This document shows positions 1-5,746 of a DNA stretch of 7,567 nt, one piece after another (the stretch's first letter is position 1; the number at the start of each line of letters is the position of its first letter). Below the pieces are notes generated by a model. That model was not told the DNA's origin. It was given only the letters and a program-made list of their open reading frames with translations, and searched no databases. Made by a program: the position numbers and the translations under genes. This DNA is from Austwickia sp040006675 (GTDB lineage: Bacteria; Actinomycetota; Actinomycetes; Actinomycetales; Dermatophilaceae), in assembly GCA_040006675.1 (NCBI GenBank), contig JBDTWM010000133.1, positions 1 to 7,567 of the forward strand. The letters are read 5' to 3'.

Positions 1-61
1 CGACGGCGGCGAGGCGGACCGATCCGAGGCGACTCAGGCCGACGGCGGCGAGGAGAAGTGA
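1..61 (+). CDS. rbfA: Probable ribosome-binding factor A, C-terminal tail (partial)
   Basis: Reading from base 2, the frame is open to a TGA at 59-61 and encodes a short acidic, Gly-rich tail (DGGEADRSEATQADGGEEK). RbfA binds the 30S subunit and helps mature the 16S rRNA 5' end. In actinobacteria it commonly ends in a disordered acidic tail and lies directly upstream of truB. Here the stop is 3 nt before the truB start, and the truB ribosome-binding site lies inside this coding end, so the two are very probably cotranscribed. Only the tail is visible and no conserved RbfA residue can be checked, so the identity rests on position and composition. The 14-nt sequence at 1-14 recurs at 40-53 and encodes the repeated DGGE. 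Confidence 0.6.
   Translation, partial: DGGEADRSEATQADGGEEK
51..55 (+). promoter_or_regulatory. Shine-Dalgarno site of truB
   Basis: AGGAG lies 9 nt before the GTG start at 65 and inside the last codons of the upstream gene. It decides the GTG start. The ATG at 81 is out of frame. Confidence 0.7.
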
Positions 62-64
62 CGC

Positions 65-1045
65 GTGCCGCGGCCGCCGGATGAGCTTGTCGGTGACGGA
101 ATCCTCCTGGTGGACAAGCCGGGAGGTTTGACCAGCCATGACGTGGTCGCTCGGTGTCGACGGATCTGCGGCACGCGCAAGGTCGGTCACGCGGGCACGC
201 TGGACCCGATGGCCACCGGGCTCCTGGTGGTGGGGGTCAACCGCGCCACGCGGCTGCTGACGTTCCTCGTGGGCTGCGATAAGAGGTACGAGGCGACCAT
301 CCGTCTGGGTTGCGACACCACCACCGACGACGCGGACGGTGATGTACTTTCCATCGCCGATACCTCGTCCTTGCGGGACGACGAGATCGACACGGCCGTC
401 GCGTCGCTTCGCGGCGACATCGCGCAGGTGCCGAGCGCGGTCAGCGCGATCAAGGTCGACGGGGTGCGCGCCCACGCGCGGGTGCGGGCCGGCGAGAAGG
501 TCGAGCTCGCCGCGCGTCAGGTGCGCGTGCACCGGTTCGAGGTGCTCGCTCGACGCGACGTTGCGACAGAGGGCGGGCCGGCAGCCGGCGGGGCGGCCAC
601 GGAGCGCCGACAGATCGATCTTGATGTCGTCGTCGACGTGTCGTCAGGGACATACGTGCGCGCGTTGGCCCGGGACCTGGGGGAGAGACTCGGGGTCGGG
701 GGGCATCTGACCGCCCTCCGACGCACGCGGGTAGGACGGTTCGACGTCGCGCGGGCCGCGACGTTGCCCCTCCTGGAGCAATGCCGCGCCGAGGCAGCGC
801 CGGGGACCTCCGGGCTGCCGCTGGTGGATCTGGCCCATGCTGCCGCGGCGGCGATGCCCACGTGGTCGCTCGATGCGGAGGCGGCGCGTCTGTTGGGCCA
901 CGGCGTACGGCTCCCCGCCCCGCACCTGGGGTTCAGCGGACCGGTCGCGGCCTGCGACCCTGCCGGCGCTCTGATCGCGGTCGTCGAGGAGGCAGGAGCG
1001 CGCGTGGACGTCCGCGCGGTGTTCGCGGGTCGTGAGCGCGGTTGA
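65..1045 (+). CDS. truB: tRNA pseudouridine(55) synthase TruB
   Basis: TruB isomerises U55 in the T-loop of most tRNAs to pseudouridine and also acts as a tRNA folding chaperone in the cytoplasm. The 326-residue product carries the family signatures in order: DKPGGLTSHDVV near residues 17-28; the catalytic motif GHAGTLDPMATG at 41-52 with the nucleophile Asp47; the KRYEATIRLG strand with the conserved Tyr75; QVPSAVSAIKVDGVRAH at 121-137; SSGTYVRALARDLG at 193-206; and LTALRRTRVGRF at 215-226. The last 70 residues or so fit the PUA-like C-terminal domain of actinobacterial TruB. A Gly/Ala-rich stretch at about 166-182 looks like a variable surface loop. The GTG start follows a good Shine-Dalgarno sequence and lies 3 nt after the preceding stop, so the gene belongs to the rbfA operon. 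All catalytic residues I can check are present. I see no terminator after it. Confidence 0.97.
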   Translation: MPRPPDELVGDGILLVDKPGGLTSHDVVARCRRICGTRKVGHAGTLDPMATGLLVVGVNRATRLLTFLVGCDKRYEATIRLGCDTTTDDADGDVLSIADTSSLRDDEIDTAVASLRGDIAQVPSAVSAIKVDGVRAHARVRAGEKVELAARQVRVHRFEVLARRDVATEGGPAAGGAATERRQIDLDVVVDVSSGTYVRALARDLGERLGVGGHLTALRRTRVGRFDVARAATLPLLEQCRAEAAPGTSGLPLVDLAHAAAAAMPTWSLDAEAARLLGHGVRLPAPHLGFSGPVAACDPAGALIAVVEEAGARVDVRAVFAGRERG

Positions 1046-1061
1046 CCAAAGTTGGGTAAAG

Positions 1062-1090
1062 GATGTCTGGGCCGCCTAGCGATGTCTGGG
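1062..1090. repeat. Two direct copies of a 10-nt sequence, 19 bp apart
   Basis: GATGTCTGGG occurs at 1062-1071 and exactly again at 1081-1090. The 19-bp period is close to two helical turns, so both copies would face the same side of the DNA. They lie between truB and the ASCH gene; the second copy falls at about -41 to -32 from the predicted transcription start at 1122. A pair of activator or repressor half-sites is possible, but there is no direct evidence of binding. Confidence 0.4.
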
Positions 1091-1108
1091 TGTTGACGTA
1101 ACCCCTGT

Positions 1109-1114
1109 TATCGT
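1109..1114 (+). promoter_or_regulatory. Predicted -10 box of a leaderless promoter for the ASCH gene
   Basis: TATCGT matches the TAnnnT -10 consensus and ends 7 nt before the ATG at 1122, which puts transcription start at or next to the A of the ATG. No Shine-Dalgarno sequence precedes the ATG, as expected for a leaderless mRNA. No -35 element is found at the usual 16-18 bp spacing; the TTGACG at 1093-1098 is only 10 bp away. Confidence 0.55.
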
Positions 1115-1121
1115 CTGGCTC

Positions 1122-1640
1122 ATGGAGCAGGACGAGATCGAGGCATTCTGGGCGGATGCGAGGCTGCGCGTCCGGCTGTCACGCGTCTCGGGCTCCAGCG
1201 GCCCGCTCGAGCTCGACCCTGTGCCTCCGCTCGCCTGGGCCTTCGGGGGCTCTCCAGAACAGGCAGACGAACTGCTCGACCTCGTCCTGAACGGGCTCAA
1301 GACCGCGACGGCGTCCGCGCTGTGGGACTACGAGTTCGAGAGTGAGTCGTTGCCGGAGGTCGGCTCGCTCGCCATCATCCTCGACGGCGACGGCCACCCG
1401 CGCGCGCTCATCGAAACGACCGGCGTGCAGATCGTCGCGTTCAATGAGGTCGGCCCGGAGCACATCGTGGCGGAGGCCGAGGGAGATCTGTCAGTGCAGC
1501 ACTGGCGCGAGGTGCATGAGTGGTGGTTCCGAGAGAACTCGTCGAACCCGCAAGGATTCGCGGACGCGATGCCCGTCGTTCTCCAGCGTTTTCGCGTGAT
1601 CTTCCCCTTCGGTTCGAAACGCGGCCAGGTCGGGCACTGA
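1122..1640 (+). CDS. ASCH-domain protein (Ef3133-like), PUA-related RNA/nucleoside-binding fold
   Basis: The 172-residue product matches my memory of the ASCH family, Ef3133-like branch. It has a short N-terminal helix region, then FGGSPEQADELLDLVLNGLKTATASALWDYE (about residues 41-71) containing the hallmark GLKTATAS at 58-65 with Lys60 and Thr61. These are followed by a beta strand pair around LAIILDGDGHPRALIETT (83-100), FNEVGPEHI (107-115), a helix with HWREVHEWWF (127-136), and the closing strand MPVVLQRFRVIF (150-161). ASCH domains resemble the PUA fold. Characterised relatives include E. coli YqfB, an N4-acetylcytidine amidohydrolase, and a Zymomonas ribonuclease; neither activity can be assigned here. 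Its place between truB and ribF suggests, by inference only, a link to RNA or nucleoside metabolism. The ATG start is supported by the -10-like box 7 nt upstream; there is no Shine-Dalgarno site. No signal peptide or membrane segment is seen. Confidence 0.85.
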   Translation: MEQDEIEAFWADARLRVRLSRVSGSSGPLELDPVPPLAWAFGGSPEQADELLDLVLNGLKTATASALWDYEFESESLPEVGSLAIILDGDGHPRALIETTGVQIVAFNEVGPEHIVAEAEGDLSVQHWREVHEWWFRENSSNPQGFADAMPVVLQRFRVIFPFGSKRGQVGH

Positions 1641-1683
1641 CGCCGCGGCTGGTCGCGCTCACCGACGCCCCCGTCGCCGTCGC

Positions 1684-1689
1684 TAGAGT
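1684..1689 (+). promoter_or_regulatory. Predicted -10 box of a leaderless promoter for ribF
   Basis: TAGAGT ends 6 nt before the GTG start at 1696, so the mRNA would begin at or within a base or two of the start codon. No convincing Shine-Dalgarno or -35 element is visible. The 55-bp gap after the ASCH stop is too short for an FMN riboswitch and shows none of one. Confidence 0.55.
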
Positions 1690-1695
1690 GTCGAC

Positions 1696-2688
1696 GTGCA
1701 GCGATGGAACGCCCTCGACGACATCCCGCCCGGTCTGCCACCGTGCGTGGTCACGCTGGGGAACTTCGACGGCGTCCACCGCGGGCATCGCGTCGTACTC
1801 GGCGAGGTCGTCGGCTGCGCCGCCGAACTCGCCCTGATGTCCGTCGCGGTGACCTTCGAGCCGCACCCTCTGGCGGTTCTGCGGCCGGAGGCGGCTCCGC
1901 CGCAGCTGGTCTCCCTCGAGCAGCGGTTGGCGTTGCTCGCCGCGTCAGGGCTCGACGCTGTGCTGGTGATGGAGTTCACCCAGGAGCTCGCGTCCTGGTC
2001 TCCGCGGCGCTTCGTCTCCGAGGTGTTCGTGAACGCGCTGCACGCCCGGCTCGTGGTCGTCGGCCAAGACACCCGGTTCGGAGTGCGCAACTCTGGCGAC
2101 GTCAGCAAACTCCACCAGCTCGGCGACGAACTGGGCTTCGAAGTGCAGGTCGTGCGCGATCAGGGCGATGCGCCCCACGCAGAGCAGGCGACGCGCTGGT
2201 CGTCCTCGCGAGTGCGATCGCTCATCCTGGCCGGCGATGTCACCGCCGCCGCGCGGATCCTCGGCCGTTCGCACCGGGTGGCGGGGCAGGTTGTCCACGG
2301 CGACCATCGAGGACGCGAACTCGGCTTCCCCACCGCGAATCTTGAACGGGACGTGTCGGGCCTGGTCCCGTCGGACGGCGTCTACGCGGGATGGTTGGTC
2401 CGAGACGAGCTGTCGGACGACGACCCGCTGCGCCGCCTGCCGGCCGCGATCTCCATCGGGACCAACCCGACGTTTGACGGGACGAGCCGCCGCGTCGAGG
2501 CCTATGTCCTTGACCGCGACGATCTTGACCTCTACGACGCGTACGTGAGCGTGGAGTTCGTGGAGCGGCTGCGGCCCACCCTGCGATTCGACGGGATCGA
2601 GGCCCTCCTGGAGACGATGCGAGGCGACGTGGCGCGCACCCGCGAGATCCTGGATCTGCCCGCTGGTCCTGCCGTCGCCCGCCCGTGA
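1696..2688 (+). CDS. ribF: Bifunctional riboflavin kinase / FAD synthetase RibF
   Basis: RibF phosphorylates riboflavin to FMN and then adenylylates FMN to FAD, supplying the cell's flavin cofactors. The 330-residue product has both modules. The N-terminal FMN adenylyltransferase has GNFDGVHRGH at 22-31 (the HxGH-type nucleotidyltransferase motif), FEPHP at 54-58, GQDTRFGVRNSGD at 123-135 and SSSRVR at 169-174. The C-terminal riboflavin kinase has HGDHRGRELGFPTANL at 201-216 with the PTAN motif at 212-215, SIGTNPTF at 253-260, and VEAYVLD at 267-273 with the likely catalytic Glu268. The length is normal for the family. The GTG start is chosen because the FMN-adenylyltransferase domain begins directly after it, a -10-like box sits 6 nt upstream, and the nearby ATG at 1704 is out of frame. 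It lies close to truB, as in many bacteria, but is separated from it by the ASCH gene and probably has its own promoter. Confidence 0.97.
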   Translation: MQRWNALDDIPPGLPPCVVTLGNFDGVHRGHRVVLGEVVGCAAELALMSVAVTFEPHPLAVLRPEAAPPQLVSLEQRLALLAASGLDAVLVMEFTQELASWSPRRFVSEVFVNALHARLVVVGQDTRFGVRNSGDVSKLHQLGDELGFEVQVVRDQGDAPHAEQATRWSSSRVRSLILAGDVTAAARILGRSHRVAGQVVHGDHRGRELGFPTANLERDVSGLVPSDGVYAGWLVRDELSDDDPLRRLPAAISIGTNPTFDGTSRRVEAYVLDRDDLDLYDAYVSVEFVERLRPTLRFDGIEALLETMRGDVARTREILDLPAGPAVARP

Positions 2689-2712
2689 GGTCGCGACCAG
2701 GCCGGCGCGCCG
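2689..2712. repeat. Two adjacent perfect 10-bp palindromes after ribF
   Basis: GGTCGCGACC (2689-2698) begins right after the ribF stop codon, and CGGCGCGCCG (2703-2712) follows 4 nt later. Both are perfect palindromes without a loop, so they are poor RNA hairpins and there is no T-run; this is not a standard intrinsic terminator. They lie 18-41 bp upstream of the predicted -10 box of the next gene, where operators occur. GC-rich DNA makes such palindromes fairly likely by chance. Confidence 0.35.
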
Positions 2713-2729
2713 TGTCAGCAATGCTCGCC

Positions 2730-2735
2730 TAGCCT
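2730..2735 (+). promoter_or_regulatory. Predicted -10 box of a leaderless promoter for the radical SAM gene
   Basis: TAGCCT fits TAnnnT and ends 6 nt before the ATG at 2742. No Shine-Dalgarno sequence is present, so a leaderless transcript starting at or next to the ATG is predicted. A -35 box is not evident. Confidence 0.55.
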
Positions 2736-2741
2736 GGACCC

Positions 2742-4805
2742 ATGCGTGGACTGTCCCGTTTTGCCGACCTGGAGCCGCTCCTGGAGCGCGTCGCCAAACC
2801 CATCCAGTACGTCGGCGGCGAACTGAACTCTCGGCCGAAGAACTGGCACTGCGGCGGCTTTGCGGACGACGCCCGACCGGACGACGCCCGACCGGACGAC
2901 GCCCGACCGGACGACGCCCGCGCCGCCGAGGACACGGCGCTACGGCGGGAACGCACCGTTCGATGGGTGCTCATGTACCCCGACGCGTACGAGGTGGGGC
3001 TGCCGAATCAGGGCGTCATGATCCTGTACGAGGTGCTCAACGAACTGCCTGACGCGCTCGCTGAACGCGCGTACTGCCCGTGGTCAGACCTCGCGGCGTT
3101 GCTGCGTGAGCACGAGGTGCCGTTGCTGACCGTCGACTCCCACCGGGCGATCCGGGAGTTCGACATCCTCGGCGTCAGCTTCCCGACCGAGCTCAACTAC
3201 ACCAACCTGCTGGAGGCGCTCGACCTCGCGGGCATCCCGCTACTCGCCGCCGACCGCGGCCCGGACGACCCGTTCGTCATCGCCGGGGGGCACGCGAGCT
3301 TCAACCCCGAGCCGGTCGCCGATTTCATCGACGCGGCCGTGATCGGTGATGGCGAGGAGGCGGTGCTGCGGGTCACGGACCTGGTGCGCCGCTGGAAGGA
3401 GGAAGATCGCCCCGGCGGACGGGCCGAGCTGCTCCTGCGGCTCGCCGCCTCGCGGGTCGCCTATGTGCCCTCGCTGTACGAGGTCAGCTATCGCCCCGAC
3501 GGGCATCTCGAAGCTGTCCGGCCCATCGCAGATTGCGTACCGGATCGCGTCGCCAAGCACACCGTGATGGACCTCGACGACTGGCCGTACCCGAAGACGC
3601 CGCTGGTCCCGCTCGCCGAGACCGTGCACGAGCGCATGAGCGTGGAGATCTTCCGCGGCTGCACCCGAGGCTGCCGCTTCTGTCAGGCCGGGATGATCAC
3701 GCGGCCGGTGCGGGAGCGCTCGATCACCGGCGTCGGCCAGATGGTTGCGCAGGGTCTGGCCGCGACAGGCTACGAGGAAGTCGGACTGCTGTCGCTGTCC
3801 AGCGCCGACCACTCCGAGATCCAACAGATCGCCAGGGGATTGGCCGACCGGTACGAGGAGAGCCGCACCAGCCTGTCCCTGCCGAGCACCCGGGTCGACG
3901 CGTTCAACATCGACCTCGCGAACGAGCTGACGCGCGGCGGACGCCGCTCAGGGCTCACGTTCGCCCCCGAGGGCGGCAGCGAGCGGCTCCGCCGGGTCAT
4001 CAACAAGCAGGTCTCCGAACAGGATCTGATCGACACGGTGGCGGCGGCGTTCGCCGCCGGTTGGCGCCAGGTGAAGCTGTACTTCATGTGCGGCCTGCCG
4101 ACCGAGACCGACGAGGATGTGCTCGGCATCGCCGAGCTGGCCCGGCGCGTCATCGACACCGGCCGTGCAGTGAGCGGGCGCCGCGACGTCCGCTGCACGG
4201 TGTCGATCGGCGGGTTTGTCCCCAAGCCGCACACGCCGTTCCAGTGGGCCGGACAGCTGTCGGCCGCGGCCACGGACGAGCGGCTGCGGCTGCTGCGGGG
4301 GGCGCTGCACCGTGACCGGAGGTACGGCTCGGCGATCGGGTTGCGGTATCACGACGGCGAGCCGGGCATCGTCGAAGGGCTGCTGTCCCGTGGTGACCGG
4401 CGGGTCGGCGCGGTCATCGAGGCCGTGTGGCGCGATGGCGGCCATTTCGACGGATGGAGCGAGCACTTCTCGTACGAGCGGTGGATGCGCTGCGCCGGCG
4501 CCGTGTTCGCGGACCTGCGGGAGCGATACGGGTGGCAGCTCGACGTCGACTGGTACACCACCCGGGAGCGCGACCGCGACGAGGTCCTGCCGTGGGACCA
4601 CGTGGATTCCGGCCTCGACAAGGACTGGCTGTGGGAGGACTGGCAGGCCGCGCTCGGCGAGGGCGAGCAGGAGGACTGCCGCTGGGAGGGCTGTTTCGAC
4701 TGCGGCGTGTGTCACGAGTTCGGGACGGCGATCCAGATCGGCCCGACGGGGCGCACGCTGCCGCCGCTCACGCTCGCCCCAGGGCCACTGAGCGCTCACC
4801 CGTGA
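2742..4805 (+). CDS. TIGR03960-family radical SAM protein with B12-binding-like N-terminal domain
   Basis: The product (687 residues) belongs to an uncharacterised radical SAM family. Residues 1-33 (VAKPIQYVGGELNS) and 73-91 (VRWVLMYPDAYEVGLPNQG) are typical of its N-terminus. Residues about 75-220 look like a B12-binding Rossmann fold (GVSFPTELNYTNLLEAL, VIAGGHASFNPEP, AAVIGDGEE), but the cobalamin-ligating DxHxxG motif is not seen. The radical SAM core starts at VEIFRGCTRGCRFCQAG; Cys307, Cys311 and Cys314 form the CxxxCxxC that holds the 4Fe-4S cluster and SAM. LTFAPEGGSERLRRVINK (405-422) and KLYFMCGLPTETDED (445-459) are core strands. Near the C-terminus, Cys646, Cys651, Cys654 and Cys657 (Cx4Cx2Cx2C) could bind a second Fe-S cluster. 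An insertion at about residues 40-70 carries a DDARP pentapeptide repeat. The partner DUF2344 protein, often fused to this one elsewhere, is encoded separately beyond fabG. The reaction and substrate are unknown; nearness to an RNase E/G gene hints at RNA biology only by association. Confidence 0.92.
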   Translation: MRGLSRFADLEPLLERVAKPIQYVGGELNSRPKNWHCGGFADDARPDDARPDDARPDDARAAEDTALRRERTVRWVLMYPDAYEVGLPNQGVMILYEVLNELPDALAERAYCPWSDLAALLREHEVPLLTVDSHRAIREFDILGVSFPTELNYTNLLEALDLAGIPLLAADRGPDDPFVIAGGHASFNPEPVADFIDAAVIGDGEEAVLRVTDLVRRWKEEDRPGGRAELLLRLAASRVAYVPSLYEVSYRPDGHLEAVRPIADCVPDRVAKHTVMDLDDWPYPKTPLVPLAETVHERMSVEIFRGCTRGCRFCQAGMITRPVRERSITGVGQMVAQGLAATGYEEVGLLSLSSADHSEIQQIARGLADRYEESRTSLSLPSTRVDAFNIDLANELTRGGRRSGLTFAPEGGSERLRRVINKQVSEQDLIDTVAAAFAAGWRQVKLYFMCGLPTETDEDVLGIAELARRVIDTGRAVSGRRDVRCTVSIGGFVPKPHTPFQWAGQLSAAATDERLRLLRGALHRDRRYGSAIGLRYHDGEPGIVEGLLSRGDRRVGAVIEAVWRDGGHFDGWSEHFSYERWMRCAGAVFADLRERYGWQLDVDWYTTRERDRDEVLPWDHVDSGLDKDWLWEDWQAALGEGEQEDCRWEGCFDCGVCHEFGTAIQIGPTGRTLPPLTLAPGPLSAHP
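2864..2920 (+). repeat. 15-bp in-frame tandem repeat, about 3.8 copies
   Basis: The unit GGACGACGCCCGACC is present in three identical copies (2864-2878, 2879-2893, 2894-2908), followed by the first 12 bases of a fourth (2909-2920). It encodes DDARP repeated at residues 42-56 and then DDAR at 57-60 of the radical SAM protein. The period is a multiple of three, so copy-number changes keep the frame. The identical copies point to recent slippage expansion in a surface loop. Confidence 0.95.
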
Positions 4806-4814
4806 GGTCAGCGC
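4789..4814. other. Palindromic sequence across the convergent stop codons
   Basis: TGAGCGCTCA (4789-4798) is a perfect palindrome, and CTCA at 4795-4798 can also pair with TGAG at 4803-4806. GCGCT at 4792-4796 is complementary to AGCGC at 4810-4814. The stop codons of the radical SAM gene (4803-4805) and of fabG (4808-4810) both fall within it. There is no T-run on either strand, so it is at best a weak or Rho-assisted bidirectional stop. Confidence 0.25.
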
Positions 4815-5587
4815 ATGCCGCCGTTCACGTACAGGGTCTGGCCCGTGACGTACGAGGCCGCGTTGCTCGCGAGGAACGCGATCACTGACGCGACTTCCTC
4901 AGGCTTGCCGACGCGCCCGAGCGGGATGCGCGACGATGCGGACTTCTGGTGCTCCTCGAACGAACTGCCGGACCGCTGCGCGGTGGCGGCTGTCATGGAC
5001 GTCGCGATGTACCCGGGAGCGACCGCGTTCACGGTGATCCCGAATCGGCCGAGTTCCTGGGCCAGCGTGGCGGTCAGGCCCTGAATGCCCGCTTTGGCGG
5101 CGGCGTAGTTGGCCTGCCCCGCGTTGCCGAGCGCGGACTGGCTGGACAGGTTCACGATCCGGCCGTGGCCGCTGGTGACCATGTGCGCCTGGGCCGCGCG
5201 GGAGCAGTAGTACGCGCTGGTCAGGTTGGTGGTCAGCACCGTGTGCCAATCATTGACATCCATCTTGAAGATGAGGTTGTCCCGGGTCAGGCCCGCGTTG
5301 TTGACGAGGATGTCGATACCGCCGAACTCGTCGATGATCTCGTCGAAGACCCTCTGCACGCCCTGCTCGTCGGTCACGTCGCAGGCCCAGGCCTTCGCGC
5401 TGCCGCCGGACGCTGCGACGTGGGGGTCTTGACCGATATCCCGGACGGCCTGCTCCGCACGTTCGACGTTGAGGTCCAGCACCGCGACCGTGGCGCCCTC
5501 CGCGGCGAACTCGCGTGCGGTTGCCTCGCCGATGCCCTGCGCCGCGCCGGTCACGATGACGCGCTTGCCGATGAAACGGGAACTCAT
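4808..5587 (-). CDS. fabG: FabG-like short-chain dehydrogenase/reductase (3-oxoacyl-ACP reductase type)
   Basis: This 259-residue classical SDR would reduce or oxidise a 3-oxo/3-hydroxy group, as in FabG's reduction of 3-oxoacyl-ACP. The cofactor motif TGAAQGIG is at 13-20, NNAG at 96-99, and the catalytic tetrad is Asn121, Ser148, Tyr161 and Lys165 within NLSSQSALGNAGQANYAAAK. PGYIATSM (191-198) and YVTGQTLYVNGGMR at the end complete the fold. Asp38 in VLDLN, at the end of the second strand, usually indicates NAD(H) rather than NADP(H) preference, so a catabolic or alternative-substrate role is possible. No acyl carrier protein or other fatty-acid gene is nearby. It is the only clear gene on the minus strand and its stop lies 2 nt from that of the radical SAM gene. 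AGGAG 4 nt before the ATG supports the start. An operator-like inverted repeat 40 bp upstream suggests repression by a TetR-type regulator encoded elsewhere. Confidence 0.93.
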   Translation of the reverse strand: MSSRFIGKRVIVTGAAQGIGEATAREFAAEGATVAVLDLNVERAEQAVRDIGQDPHVAASGGSAKAWACDVTDEQGVQRVFDEIIDEFGGIDILVNNAGLTRDNLIFKMDVNDWHTVLTTNLTSAYYCSRAAQAHMVTSGHGRIVNLSSQSALGNAGQANYAAAKAGIQGLTATLAQELGRFGITVNAVAPGYIATSMTAATAQRSGSSFEEHQKSASSRIPLGRVGKPEEVASVIAFLASNAASYVTGQTLYVNGGMR

Positions 5588-5591
5588 GTCA

Positions 5592-5596
5592 CTCCT
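5592..5596 (-). promoter_or_regulatory. Shine-Dalgarno site of fabG
   Basis: On the minus strand AGGAG lies 4 nt before the ATG (complement of 5585-5587). This gene therefore has a normal leader, unlike the four genes here with leaderless-type starts. Confidence 0.7.
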
Positions 5597-5626
5597 CGGA
5601 TGATCGTCCGCCCTCGACGACCCATT

Positions 5627-5650
5627 TACCGACCGACTGTTCGGACGGTA
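5627..5650. promoter_or_regulatory. Inverted repeat, probable TetR-family operator
   Basis: The arms TACCGACCGA (5627-5636) and TCGGACGGTA (5641-5650) are complementary at 9 of 10 positions around a 4-nt centre (CTGT). Alternating ACCGAC/GTCGGT-like arms of this length are typical of sites bound by TetR-family dimers. The site starts 40 bp upstream of the fabG start codon, where it could overlap the fabG promoter (TACCGT on the minus strand at 5645-5650 fits a -10 box). It is also about 100 bp upstream of the divergent DUF2344 start, so it could in principle affect both. No regulator gene is in the window. Confidence 0.65.
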
Positions 5651-5733
5651 TTAGCGACGCCGGAGTGATTGTTTCATGGACGGTGGGAGCTCCGGAGTCC
5701 CGCGGCGGTGGGGTCGATCACAACGACGGTGCG

Positions 5734-5739
5734 TAATGT
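5734..5739 (+). promoter_or_regulatory. Predicted -10 box of a leaderless promoter for the DUF2344 gene
   Basis: TAATGT, close to the consensus TATAAT/TAnnnT, ends 7 nt before the ATG at 5747. No Shine-Dalgarno sequence precedes that ATG. This favours 5747 over the in-frame ATG at 5669 as the true start. Confidence 0.6.
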
Positions 5740-5746
5740 GCGGGCC

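Noticed and set aside
1093..1098. TTGACG as a -35 box for the ASCH promoter
   Set aside because: The spacing to TATCGT is 10 bp, far below the usual 16-18 bp.
1641..1695. FMN riboswitch upstream of ribF
   Set aside because: The gap is 55 bp, has none of the conserved elements, and the gene appears leaderless.
1945..2721. Minus-strand open frame of 258 codons over ribF
   Set aside because: It is antisense to both catalytic modules of RibF and shows no domain or promoter; it is a composition artefact.
2864..2920. CRISPR-like array
   Set aside because: The units are 15 bp, directly abutting with no spacers, and in frame within a coding sequence.
3948..4799. Minus-strand open frame of 283 codons inside the radical SAM gene
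   Set aside because: It is antisense to the conserved radical SAM core and C-terminus, and its Ala/Pro/Arg/Val-rich product shows no recognisable motif.
4949..5668. Plus-strand open frame of 239 codons across fabG and its upstream region
   Set aside because: It is antisense to the full SDR motif set of fabG, and its product has no family resemblance.
5669..5746. Upstream in-frame ATG giving a 26-residue longer DUF2344 protein
   Set aside because: The extra residues do not look like the family, no Shine-Dalgarno site precedes 5669, and TAATGT sits 7 nt before 5747.
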